Assembly: GCA_964414345.1 (NCBI GenBank)
Contig: CAYPWF010000081.1
Span: 1 to 14,481, forward strand
DNA length: 14,481 bases
Origin: Desulfocorpusculum sp964414345
Lineage (GTDB): Bacteria > Desulfobacterota > Desulfocorpusculales > Desulfocorpusculum
Direction of reading: 5' to 3'
Each line of letters opens with the position of its first letter. Within the stretch, counting starts at the first letter, position 1. Position numbers and translations under genes: made by a program. This document shows positions 8,337 to 14,258 of the stretch, in pieces. The notes beneath the pieces were generated by a model. It worked only from the letters and a program-made list of their open reading frames with translations, was not told where the DNA came from and searched no databases.

Positions 8337-10055
8337 ATGAAATTACGGTTGAATGCATTAGCGGCTGTGGCTTTTTGTGTGGCTGCCACTTTTTTGAAAG
8401 GATGTGTTTTCGACACCTCAGGGCTGAACCCCCCTCCAGTCGAACCGTCCGGGCCAAGCTTCTCAGCATGGGCCGTTATAGAGAGGGATCTAAGCAGCCA
8501 CTATGTCTCAAACCCGCCGCCGATGGTGATCAGATGGGCTTGCGAGCCATGTGGCGTGCAAGACCTCAACCAGGACCTTGGCATAACCTCTGAGGACGCC
8601 GAGCTCGCTGCCGATGCGCTATCGAACCGGTTTATCAATGAGGAGATAAGAAGCAACCACAGCTCGGCAAGGGTTGCGGCGAGAAATGTTTTTTTTAATG
8701 GGCCCCAACTCCCCGCTCCATTGGCTTACAGTGTCACACAAAGCAATATCAACAACCTTCCGGTTTGGGGAGGGGTTTTCGGCTCTGAAGTCGTGATTCC
8801 AGGTTCTGCGAGCGCCCAAAATGAAATTCTCATAGACATGAACTTGAACATAGGGAGACAAAGTCGCCGAGTCATCGGCAACACTAAGGTAGTCGATGGG
8901 AGAATTATTTTAGATTATAAACGCCTTTACACCTCAATGGATTCAAATGTTCCTGAGGAACGTTTGATCGTAACGGGGATGAGACTCCTTGGAAATGATT
9001 TTGATGCCTTCATTGATGGAAAGAAGCTCCGAGTCTCAAATGTGGCCTTGATATCTTATCGCCCTTTCGAAATGATCATAGCTGGGACCCAAGGCGGCAT
9101 CATATCAGGATCCACCAACTGGGAATTTTATCAGGTTCAGGCCTCTCCTCTTTTCCTTTCAATGGATGTGGAACATCTTGGACCTGTGCGAAGTTACCTT
9201 GGTTTATCACTGCCTTTCCATTTCAAGCTTGACTATACGGCAAGCCCCAACGCCCAGGCCCCTGCTCCTTTTGAGGCCAAGATGAGCTTTCGACCCAAAG
9301 ACATGCAGTTAAAAGGGGAAGGTGAGATTCTGGTGTCATTGGCTGGCACTTGGGCAAACCGGGCCCCAATTGCCGATGCAGGTCCGAATAGTGTGGAGAC
9401 GTGCCTTGGAGATGGCGTGGCGCAAGTGACTCTGAATGCAAGCGGGAGCCAAGACTTCGATGGCCAGGTGAGCCCCCTGGAGTTCATGTGGGTCAAAGAT
9501 TACAATGTGCAAGGGCAAGAGGATTTACTCTCCATTCAGAAGAGCAGTACTGTCACCCTCCCTGTCGGGACACACCAGCTCACCCTTTTTGTCTGGGACA
9601 GTCAATATGCCATGGGCCGTGATGAAAAGATCGTGACCGTGGAAGCGAAGCCTCCAGGCGTAAATCTTCAGGTAAAGCCAGCAAATGTGAAGGTATCCAA
9701 GACGCAGTTCGGAAAGATGATAAGTTTCGATACCACGCTTCTTCTCACAAAATACTGCCACAATTTGGCCCAAGCTTCTATTCAAATTTGCGGAGATCTA
9801 GCACCAAGGTCGAGCTACGATAACGATCCGACCCAAGACTATGACGCTGAGGTCAACGGGATTCAGTTCCACCAGCAGAAATGTGGTTCGGTCAATTTGA
9901 GCGCATCCCCTGTGGTCCCTGTACAGCTAAAGTTAAGACAGAGATATGATGGCCCCAACAACACCTTCAAGTACCAAATAGACGTACGTGTCCAGGACAC
10001 AGGCGGTGCGGTGGGAAGCGCCAGTGCATTCGTTCTCATGACCAAAGGCCTGTAA
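8337..10055 (+). CDS. Lipoprotein with EF-hand-like loop and PKD-like domain, copy 1
   Basis: The protein is 572 residues from the ATG at 8337, or 574 from the ATG at 8331. AAGGGG lies 8 bases before the second ATG but only 2 before the first, so 8337 is preferred. Residues 1-22 form a signal peptide ending in FLKG-C, a lipobox with an unusual Lys at -2, so the mature protein should be lipid-anchored at Cys23. Near residue 76 the loop D-L-N-Q-D-L-G-I-T-S-E-D keeps acidic or amide ligands at EF-hand positions 1, 3, 5 and 12. A long beta-rich region of unknown type follows. From about residue 340 comes a PKD-like domain (NRAPIADAG, then DFDG, FMWVKDY, HQLTLFVWD). The C-terminal domain contains Cys-Gly pairs (ICG, KCG). 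The function is unknown; PKD domains usually mediate surface protein or carbohydrate contacts. The next gene begins 22 bp later and encodes a paralogue, so the two are probably co-transcribed. Confidence 0.85.
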   Translation: MKLRLNALAAVAFCVAATFLKGCVFDTSGLNPPPVEPSGPSFSAWAVIERDLSSHYVSNPPPMVIRWACEPCGVQDLNQDLGITSEDAELAADALSNRFINEEIRSNHSSARVAARNVFFNGPQLPAPLAYSVTQSNINNLPVWGGVFGSEVVIPGSASAQNEILIDMNLNIGRQSRRVIGNTKVVDGRIILDYKRLYTSMDSNVPEERLIVTGMRLLGNDFDAFIDGKKLRVSNVALISYRPFEMIIAGTQGGIISGSTNWEFYQVQASPLFLSMDVEHLGPVRSYLGLSLPFHFKLDYTASPNAQAPAPFEAKMSFRPKDMQLKGEGEILVSLAGTWANRAPIADAGPNSVETCLGDGVAQVTLNASGSQDFDGQVSPLEFMWVKDYNVQGQEDLLSIQKSSTVTLPVGTHQLTLFVWDSQYAMGRDEKIVTVEAKPPGVNLQVKPANVKVSKTQFGKMISFDTTLLLTKYCHNLAQASIQICGDLAPRSSYDNDPTQDYDAEVNGIQFHQQKCGSVNLSASPVVPVQLKLRQRYDGPNNTFKYQIDVRVQDTGGAVGSASAFVLMTKGL

Positions 10056-10077
10056 GAGCCTTTCAGGGAGGAAGCAA

Positions 10078-11808
10078 GTGGCAGGGAAGATAAAAGTCCT
10101 TTCAAGAAATGGCCGCCTCTTTCTGGCATTGGCGTGCTTGTTGCTGCTTGAGTGTTCCTGTGAATTCGATCGAAGAACTGTTTCACTGGTTTTCCCAAGG
10201 GAAGAGGGGGTGAGAGCCCGTGTGTTCCAGTGCGAGGCGCTGGTTATGCGTCCTATCCAAATAGGAGAAGGCGAAGGCGATGCGGAGGCGCGGGTCACGG
10301 TAAAGTGGAGCGCACCTTCACTGCCGGTCCACGATTTTGACGGAGACGGCGAGGTGAATCTGGCAGATGCCGAGAGGGCAGTGGCTCACCTTGTTGATGC
10401 TTTTATCGAGTCCCAGTTCGGTAGTTATGCGTCTCAGGCCGAGGTTATCAGTGTTTCGGTCTCGGAACTTCCTGAACCCTTTCAGGCAGGAACGCGTGGG
10501 GTCAGTTTGCAGAATCTGCCTGAGATGAAAGAGCGTTTCAAGAATAATCTGGCTGGGTTTGTGGTGGGCATGAATCCCTCTACTGGGGAAGCACGGAACA
10601 CAACTTCCCTTCGTGCCAGGGTGAGAGGACGCGTGTTCACGGCTACAACAGGGGTGGCAGAGGGGCTCCTGGAGTTGAGCATTCAAAAAAGAATCGGCCA
10701 GGAGGGTGAGGAGAGAGAAGTGGTCCTCATCAACGGCCTATATGCAAGGTTCAATAGTTTCTCGGCCTTGTTGGGGAACCAGGTGCTGGAGGTGACCGAG
10801 ATGGCCCTCACCTCCTCAGAGCCAATCATTTTGGCTCCGGTTCCGCAGACTGGCTTGAGCACCAAGCGGCCGGCCATATGGCAACTGGTTGGGGGAGCAA
10901 GGGGATTGTTCTTGTCATGGAAGGCTAATGGAGAGTCCTACGGTCAATACATTGATCTGGAGGAAGAAATCCTGACGGCCCAGGTAAACTTCATTGCAGG
11001 CCCTGGCGAAATTGGAAATCCGGCCTTTCAGCTTGATCTTGGCCTCCCTGCAAGACTTTTTGGCATTCCGGACCGCAAGGGACAACTGGAGATTCGCGCA
11101 CAGGGACACTGGATCAACCGAGCCCCAATAGCATGGGCAGGTAGCAGCATGGTGGTTGAGGCGGAGACAATGGATGGAACAGCTTTGATTGAGCTCAACG
11201 GGTCAGGGACTGTGGATTATGACAATGATGAGTTGTTATTTATTTGGATCAAGGATTACCAAGTGGAAGGCAAGGAGAAATTCCTTTCCAACCAGCGAAT
11301 CGTCAGCAATTTGGAATTGGGAATGGGAATTCACACCTTCACGCTTATTGCTTCAGACAGTCTGGGAACCTTGAGCTCTCACACCATAGAAGTAAAGGTC
11401 CAGCCAAAAGCCCCCCTGGTCAGCCTATTAATAGATCCAGATGTGATTTATGTGCTCCCGGAAGAGATGGGGCAGATGGAGCAAGTGCGTACCAGGTGCC
11501 GTTTTCGGCCTTCAACGTTACCCGTCACGAGCCTACAGGCTCGCGTATGCGGGGAATCTTCGCCCAAGAAGAAATTGGGCGGGTTTGACGTCCAGCTTAA
11601 TGGGGATCCCATTTACGGGCAGTGCGGGGAGACGACTTTGAATCTCAGGGAGCCGATTTTGGACTTACAGCTGAGAAAACGGCTCTCGGGCTCATCCAGG
11701 AGACCCAAGCCTTTCCTCTATAGAGTGGAGCTAAGAGCACAAGACGGTTACGGTACTATGAGCGTTGAATCAAGGATAGTCTTGATGAGCCCTCCATCCC
11801 AGGAGTGA
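10078..11808 (+). CDS. Lipoprotein with dockerin-like calcium loop and PKD-like domain, copy 2
   Basis: A 576-residue paralogue of the preceding protein, with the same order of parts and almost the same length. The start is GTG at 10078, with GGAGG 6 bases upstream. The signal region LFLALACLLLLECSC suggests a lipoprotein with a non-standard lipobox; Cys26 or Cys28 could be lipidated. Residues 86-97 read D-F-D-G-D-G-E-V-N-L-A-D, a textbook EF-hand/dockerin calcium loop followed by a helix (AERAVAHLVDAF). Only one such loop is present, whereas a cellulosomal dockerin has two. The PKD-like domain starts near residue 346 (NRAPIAWAG) and holds LLFIWIKDYQVEG and HTFTLIASD. The C-terminal domain carries VCG and QCG, aligned with the cysteines of copy 1. 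The shared features support tandem duplication. The frame stops at 11806-11808 and continues directly into a foreign-looking gene fragment. Function unknown. Confidence 0.85.
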   Translation: MAGKIKVLSRNGRLFLALACLLLLECSCEFDRRTVSLVFPREEGVRARVFQCEALVMRPIQIGEGEGDAEARVTVKWSAPSLPVHDFDGDGEVNLADAERAVAHLVDAFIESQFGSYASQAEVISVSVSELPEPFQAGTRGVSLQNLPEMKERFKNNLAGFVVGMNPSTGEARNTTSLRARVRGRVFTATTGVAEGLLELSIQKRIGQEGEEREVVLINGLYARFNSFSALLGNQVLEVTEMALTSSEPIILAPVPQTGLSTKRPAIWQLVGGARGLFLSWKANGESYGQYIDLEEEILTAQVNFIAGPGEIGNPAFQLDLGLPARLFGIPDRKGQLEIRAQGHWINRAPIAWAGSSMVVEAETMDGTALIELNGSGTVDYDNDELLFIWIKDYQVEGKEKFLSNQRIVSNLELGMGIHTFTLIASDSLGTLSSHTIEVKVQPKAPLVSLLIDPDVIYVLPEEMGQMEQVRTRCRFRPSTLPVTSLQARVCGESSPKKKLGGFDVQLNGDPIYGQCGETTLNLREPILDLQLRKRLSGSSRRPKPFLYRVELRAQDGYGTMSVESRIVLMSPPSQE

Positions 11809-11976
11809 CTCCCGCCCCTTTGTGAACTGGACTATAACTCCTTAACTTCTGTTCGGACCCATGGAGTGCAGGCCCACCCTGGTCCCTTGAGGCGCGCGGT
11901 GGAGCAGCTCAGCCTGTTCAGGGCCCTGGGGGTTGGAGCCCCCCAGCACAAAGAGCTGGGCGCAAAGCCCCTGTAG
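11809..11976 (+). pseudogene. 3' end of a lost gene, copy 1, with beta-clamp motif QLSLF
   Basis: Directly after the lipoprotein stop the same frame stays open for 55 codons to a TAG at 11974-11976. No start codon or ribosome site fits. The final 24 codons read EQLSLF-RALGVG-APQHKE-LGAKPL and are matched by the fragment ending at 12872 with 20 of 24 identical residues. Most base differences are synonymous or conservative, so this was once coding sequence. QLSLF is the consensus peptide that binds the DNA polymerase III beta clamp, found in polymerases, repair proteins and several transposases. I infer a truncated mobile-element or DNA-metabolism gene. The upstream part (SVRTHGVQAHPGPLRRAV) aligns with copy 2 apart from a five-codon insertion. 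I do not recognise the family. About 68 bp after the stop are also similar in the two copies. Confidence 0.5.
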
Positions 11977-12044
11977 TGACGGCTTAAAAAACAACTTTGT
12001 TGAAATCCTTCAACTGTTAGCTAAAGACTAATAATCTCCGGATT
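11902..12044 (+). repeat. 143-bp direct repeat, copy 1 (partner 12798-12940)
   Basis: This segment, from GAGCAGCTCAG to the bases after CTCCGG, aligns without length change to 12798-12940. Similarity is highest over the coding end but extends past the stop (TAGTGACG, then TAGC-AGACT-ATAAT-TCCGGA patterns). The duplicated unit thus includes the gene's 3' flank. A hairpin CTGGGGG/CCCCCAG lies within, but codon conservation explains it better than RNA structure. Confidence 0.6.
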
Positions 12045-12054
12045 TCTAGTGGAT

Positions 12055-12081
12055 TTCGTCTATTTGGTCTGTTTGTCTGTC
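12055..12081 (+). repeat. 9-bp minisatellite tract 1
   Basis: Degenerate tandem 9-mers (TTCGTCTAT, TTGGTCTGT and a shifted third unit) belong to the same family as the tracts at 12226-12252, 12351-12395 and 12606-12659. The GTCT core is the constant part. This tract precedes the first copy of the duplicated block that begins TGGAGGGTCTTG. Confidence 0.55.
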
Positions 12082-12093
12082 CTGCAAATTGTT

Positions 12094-12116
12094 TGGAGGG
12101 TCTTGATGGCGCAAAG
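12094..12116 (+). repeat. Duplicated 23-bp block with SD-ATG-like sequence, copy 1
   Basis: The 23 bases beginning TGGAGGGTCTTGATGG are identical to 12384-12406. They contain GGAGGG, a 5-base spacer and ATG, like a translation start, but the frame stops after four codons in both copies (ATG GCG CAA AGN, then TAG or TAA). In the overlapping minisatellite reading the same frame gives IVWRVLMAQ before the stop. It could be a dead gene start, the end of a lost gene, or part of a repeat element. Confidence 0.55.
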
Positions 12117-12154
12117 ATAGAGAAAGATAGAGAGCAGAAGCCATGAGACCACAT

Positions 12155-12224
12155 TTTACCCAAAAACGGTATGACCAAAAATGGGTAAATTTACCCAAAA
12201 GTGGTATGACCTAAATTGGGTAAG
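12155..12224 (+). repeat. Two adjacent 35-bp palindromic units with GGTATGACC core (array A)
   Basis: Unit 1 (12155-12189) and unit 2 (12190-12224) abut exactly. Each has outer arms TTTACCCA and TGGGTAA(A/G), A-rich inner segments and a symmetric centre GGT-ATG-ACC on the dyad axis. The two units differ in the inner segments (ACGGTATGACCAAAA against GTGGTATGACCTAAAT). The centre resembles operators of FadR-subfamily GntR regulators (TNGTNNNACNA; PdhR and LldR sites). Array B repeats the same pair in the same order. Confidence 0.75.
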
Positions 12225-12225
12225 T

Positions 12226-12252
12226 TTCGTCTATTGGGTCTGCTTGGTCTGT
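12226..12252 (+). repeat. 9-bp minisatellite tract 2
   Basis: Three 9-mers, TTCGTCTAT, TGGGTCTGC and TTGGTCTGT, begin one base after the second 35-bp unit of array A. The same junction (GGGTAAG then TTTCGTCT) occurs after array B, so minisatellite and palindrome belong to one composite module. The stretch from 12253 to 12350 between this tract and the next holds two small GC hairpins (GGGG-TTCAT-CCCC and AGGGG-ACAAA-CCCCT) and no gene. Confidence 0.55.
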
Positions 12253-12350
12253 GCAGTGGGTCGTATGGGCGGGGTTCATCCCCGGCTGAAAATCCGACAG
12301 GCCAAAACAAACCCAAAACCCAACCTCCGAGAGGGGACAAACCCCTTACC

Positions 12351-12395
12351 TACGGCTGTCTGATCTGTTCCGTCCATATCGTCTGGAGGGTCTTG
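12351..12395 (+). repeat. 9-bp minisatellite tract 3
   Basis: Five degenerate 9-mers run in phase: TACGGCTGT, CTGATCTGT, TCCGTCCAT, ATCGTCTGG, AGGGTCTTG. The last two run into the duplicated block at 12384, so the block may itself derive from the minisatellite. Confidence 0.5.
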
Positions 12396-12406
12396 ATGGC
12401 GCAAAG
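12384..12406 (+). repeat. Duplicated 23-bp block with SD-ATG-like sequence, copy 2
   Basis: Identical to 12094-12116 and 290 bp from it in direct orientation. It is followed by a related spacer (AGCCACGAGGCGCC here against AGCCATGAGACCAC in copy 1) and then by the 35-bp palindrome pair, as in copy 1. Confidence 0.55.
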
Positions 12407-12434
12407 CTAAAGACGATCAGCCACGAGGCGCCAT

Positions 12435-12604
12435 TTTACCCAAAAACGGTATGACCAAAAATGGGTAAATTTACCCAAAAGTGGTANNNNNNNNNNNNNN
12501 NNNNNNNNNNNNNNNNNNNNNNNNNNNNNNNNNNNNNNNNNNNNNNNNNNNNNNNNNNNNNNNNNNNNNNNNNNNNNNNNNNNNNNTGACCTAAATTGGG
12601 TAAG
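12435..12604 (+). repeat. Two 35-bp palindromic units (array B), the second split by the N gap
   Basis: Unit 3 (12435-12469) equals unit 1. Unit 4 starts at 12470, breaks off at GTGGTA (12486), and resumes after the gap with TGACC (12587) to end at 12604. The two parts are 17 and 18 bases and together make exactly one 35-bp unit identical to unit 2. The true number of units across the gap is unknown. Confidence 0.7.
12487..12586. other. Assembly gap (100 N)
   Basis: Exactly 100 N bases, the usual placeholder for a gap of unknown size. It lies inside a repeat unit, as expected when a short-read assembler fails on a tandem array. The bases on both sides join into an intact 35-bp unit, so the real gap could be zero or several repeat periods. 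Confidence 0.95.
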
Positions 12605-12605
12605 T

Positions 12606-12659
12606 TTCGTCTGTTCGGTCTATTTCGTCCGTCTCGTGTGGCTGGTCTGGATGGTCGGC
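12606..12659 (+). repeat. 9-bp minisatellite tract 4 (six units)
   Basis: Six consecutive 9-mers: TTCGTCTGT, TCGGTCTAT, TTCGTCCGT, CTCGTGTGG, CTGGTCTGG, ATGGTCGGC. This is the longest and clearest tract; divergence grows from left to right. It begins one base after palindrome unit 4, as tract 2 does after unit 2. Confidence 0.65.
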
Positions 12660-12665
12660 CTTGGA

Positions 12666-12700
12666 GTTATCGAAAAATGGTATGAGCGGAATTGGGTCAA
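12666..12700 (+). repeat. Degenerate fifth copy of the 35-bp unit
   Basis: AAAAATGGTATGAGC and AATTGGGTCAA align with unit type 2, but the left outer arm is largely lost and ACC in the centre is changed to AGC. It marks an older copy just before the second gene fragment. Confidence 0.5.
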
Positions 12701-12755
12701 GGTCCCCTCAGCGGGTGCTCCAGAGGCTCTCGCTTCAGAGGCCTGTGGAAGGTAA

Positions 12756-12872
12756 GACCCAGGGAAGACGCATCAGGGTCTTTTGACACCCGGCCCCGAG
12801 CAGCTCAGCCTTTTCAAAGCCCTGGGGGTAGGGACCCCCCAGCACAAAGAGCTTGACGCACAGCCCCTGTAG
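12756..12872 (+). pseudogene. 3' end of a lost gene, copy 2, with beta-clamp motif QLSLF
   Basis: After an in-frame TAA (12753-12755) the frame is open for 38 codons to a TAG at 12870-12872. The product DPGKTHQGLLTPGP-EQLSLFKALG continues VGTPQHKELDAQPL and aligns with the fragment ending at 11976, lacking five codons before EQLSLF. There is no start site. The preserved clamp-binding pentapeptide and the codon-wise pattern of differences argue for a formerly coding origin. Together with copy 1 it brackets the repeat field, as a duplicated or nested insertion would. Family not recognised. Confidence 0.5.
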
Positions 12873-12940
12873 TGACGACCAGAAAATGACCTATTTGAAA
12901 TAATTCAAGTTTTAGCCAGAGACTGATAATTTCCGGAGTT
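12798..12940 (+). repeat. 143-bp direct repeat, copy 2 (partner 11902-12044)
   Basis: Same length and order as 11902-12044, starting at GAGCAGCTCAG. It covers the final 25 codons of the gene fragment and 68 bp beyond its stop. The copies are 896 bp apart in direct orientation and could recombine to delete the whole repeat field. Confidence 0.6.
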
Positions 12941-13030
12941 GCATGACATGTAGTCACGAATGGTCACATTCAATCAAATGATTCCAAATAGTTACAGTCC
13001 CAGCTGTTAAAGTCGAGGTGGAGGGAGTGG

Positions 13031-13174
13031 ATGGCCTACACCAAAGTTTTCAAAGTTCGACCAGAGATAAGGGCGCAGTTGTGCCGCACGTTCATTGCCA
13101 GCACTCAGGGCGGGAAGTCTATCAGCCTACTGAGTAGCCCTAAACTACTGGTGACAGACTGCCTTTCTGGGTGA
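13031..13174 (+). CDS. Small hypothetical ORF, 47 residues
   Basis: ATG at 13031 follows GGAGGG with a 5-base spacer, a good ribosome site. The product starts MAYTKVFKVRPEIRAQLCRT, is basic, and ends at TGA 13172-13174. The first 22 residues look more protein-like than the Ser/Leu-rich tail, so this may be the 5' end of a broken gene rather than a whole small gene. I recognise no family. It sits 158 bp after the second QLSLF fragment. The region from 12941 to 13030 shows no clear promoter, and 13175-13258 shows no gene. Confidence 0.3.
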   Translation: MAYTKVFKVRPEIRAQLCRTFIASTQGGKSISLLSSPKLLVTDCLSG

Positions 13175-13258
13175 TGAGACTGGCGGGATGGGGTGCAAGG
13201 ATTCGGCCGAGTTGTCAGCGGCCGGCCAGTCCTGGCAAAGAGCTTACGACGCGGCTGG

Positions 13259-13285
13259 TTCCGAAATGAGCTGTGCGATTCGGAA
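13259..13285 (-). terminator. Hairpin directly after the small lipoprotein gene, possible terminator
   Basis: TTCCGAA (13259-13265) and TTCGGAA (13279-13285) form a perfect 7-bp stem with a 13-base loop. It begins at the base after the stop codon of the minus-strand gene. No T-run follows on that strand, so it may protect the mRNA 3' end or act with Rho rather than as an intrinsic terminator. Confidence 0.25.
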
Positions 13286-13711
13286 TCAATCGACTTCGTG
13301 AGCAGCAAGGAACATGGCCTTTTCAAGGGCGGCGAAGAAATCCTGATAGGGCTGTGGATCCACCACAGGTTCCAACTGATACTGGGCGTTCGCTCTTACC
13401 AGTAGTTGGCTCTGTCCGCGTGGTCGGACGGTCACAGTCATACGAAGGGCATATTTGTCCAGCTTGGTTGCCGTCACCGAACCCAGGGTCGCATCTGCCT
13501 TGTCCACCACAAAACCCAGGTCTTGAAGGGTTGCCATAATGGTCCTGAGCGTCTTTTCTTTATCGGCTGTGTCAAAGGCTCTTGTCTGAATCGACCTGAG
13601 CGCGACCTGGCTCTTGTCCGATTCTAGAAGCCGTTCTTGGGTGGTGGCACACCCCACCACACAGACACAAACGGCGATAAGCGAGGAAGTAAGGATGTCC
13701 CTAGTCGTCAT
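13286..13711 (-). CDS. Small lipoprotein, paralogue of the upstream gene
   Basis: A 141-residue protein with an N-terminal lipoprotein signal: short polar start, hydrophobic SSLIAVCVCV, lipobox VVGC with Cys at residue 21. The mature part shares with its upstream neighbour the pattern R-x-x-Q-T-R-x-F-D-T, then L-Q-D-L-G-F-x-x-D and L-G-x-x-T. Both end in a short helix (DFFAALEKAMFLAAHEVD here, EFFDKLSKALFLEAHEI there). This copy lacks about 38 residues, including the hydrophobic middle stretch of the neighbour. The ATG at 13711 overlaps the neighbour's TGA in the sequence ATGA, a 4-bp overlap that suggests translational coupling; GGAGG lies 10 bases upstream. The role is unknown. Paired expression suggests the two lipoproteins act together in the periplasm or at the outer membrane. 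Confidence 0.8.
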   Translation of the reverse strand: MTTRDILTSSLIAVCVCVVGCATTQERLLESDKSQVALRSIQTRAFDTADKEKTLRTIMATLQDLGFVVDKADATLGSVTATKLDKYALRMTVTVRPRGQSQLLVRANAQYQLEPVVDPQPYQDFFAALEKAMFLAAHEVD

Positions 13712-14247
13712 ATTTCATGAGCCTCCAGAAAAAGAGCCTTAGATAATTTGTCGAAAAATTCCTGATAGATAGCTGGATCACCAATCCGCTCCTGAGTAGT
13801 TACTTGACCATAAGTGTTCCAGACTATCCTCTGGAACGTCACCCTCACCGCCGTTCTTTTCTTTTCCTCTCCCACGGGTCTACACACAATCGATACTCTC
13901 ATCTTCTGGTTCTTGTCCACCGGCGTTACTACGCCAGTAAGGACTGCGATTATCACGGAGGCCGCCACCTGGCCAGCATTAAGGGCGCTCCTGTCTTTCG
14001 AGCCCGTCAAGACTCCAAGTCTTGTTTCGCTTTCATCGATTGAGAAACCCAGGTCCTGCAGGAGGGCGGAGCACGCAGCCAGGATCTTGGCTTCTTCCTC
14101 GGTATCGAAGACCCTGGTCTGCAATTGTCTGTCTCGTAGCGACTCAGGGCTCAACTTGAGCGCATCCGCTGGTATTGAAGCACAACCAGCAACAACAAGC
14201 ACCAAAGTCAATGCCAAACCCAAAGGGAGAAGCCTAGAGTCATGCAT
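13708..14247 (-). CDS. Small lipoprotein with conserved LQTRVFDT / LQDLGF pattern
   Basis: A 179-residue protein. The signal peptide LLPLGLALTLVLVVAGC has a good lipobox (VAGC, Cys22). The mature protein contains RQLQTRVFDTEEE, ACSALLQDLGFSIDE, a short hydrophobic stretch (VAASVIIAVLTGVVTPVDK), and a beta-rich end with VRVTFQRIVWNTYGQV, then a terminal helix. I have an impression of similar uncharacterised lipoproteins in other proteobacteria but can name no function. The start is ATG at 14247 with AGGAGG 7 bases upstream; that ribosome site begins at the last bases of the previous gene's stop, 11 bp away. It therefore lies in an operon with the partial glycine-rich gene before it and the shorter paralogue after it. 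Confidence 0.82.
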   Translation of the reverse strand: MHDSRLLPLGLALTLVLVVAGCASIPADALKLSPESLRDRQLQTRVFDTEEEAKILAACSALLQDLGFSIDESETRLGVLTGSKDRSALNAGQVAASVIIAVLTGVVTPVDKNQKMRVSIVCRPVGEEKKRTAVRVTFQRIVWNTYGQVTTQERIGDPAIYQEFFDKLSKALFLEAHEI

Positions 14248-14258
14248 GGGTGTTCCTC

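Noticed and set aside
11925..11980. GGGCGCAAAGCCCCTG and a neighbouring CTGGGGG/CCCCCAG hairpin looked like a c-di-GMP-I (GEMM) riboswitch core.
   Set aside because: The other conserved GEMM parts are missing, the second copy (12820-12875) breaks the small stem, and the differences between copies follow codons of an open frame, so coding origin explains it better.
12181..12410. Open frames of 60-64 codons across the repeat field on the plus strand.
   Set aside because: They are made of minisatellite and palindrome sequence, which stays open because the period is nine; no independent sign of coding.
12050..12660. Possible CRISPR array.
   Set aside because: The repeats abut directly or are degenerate 9-mers, there are no unique spacers of even length, and no cas genes are in the window.
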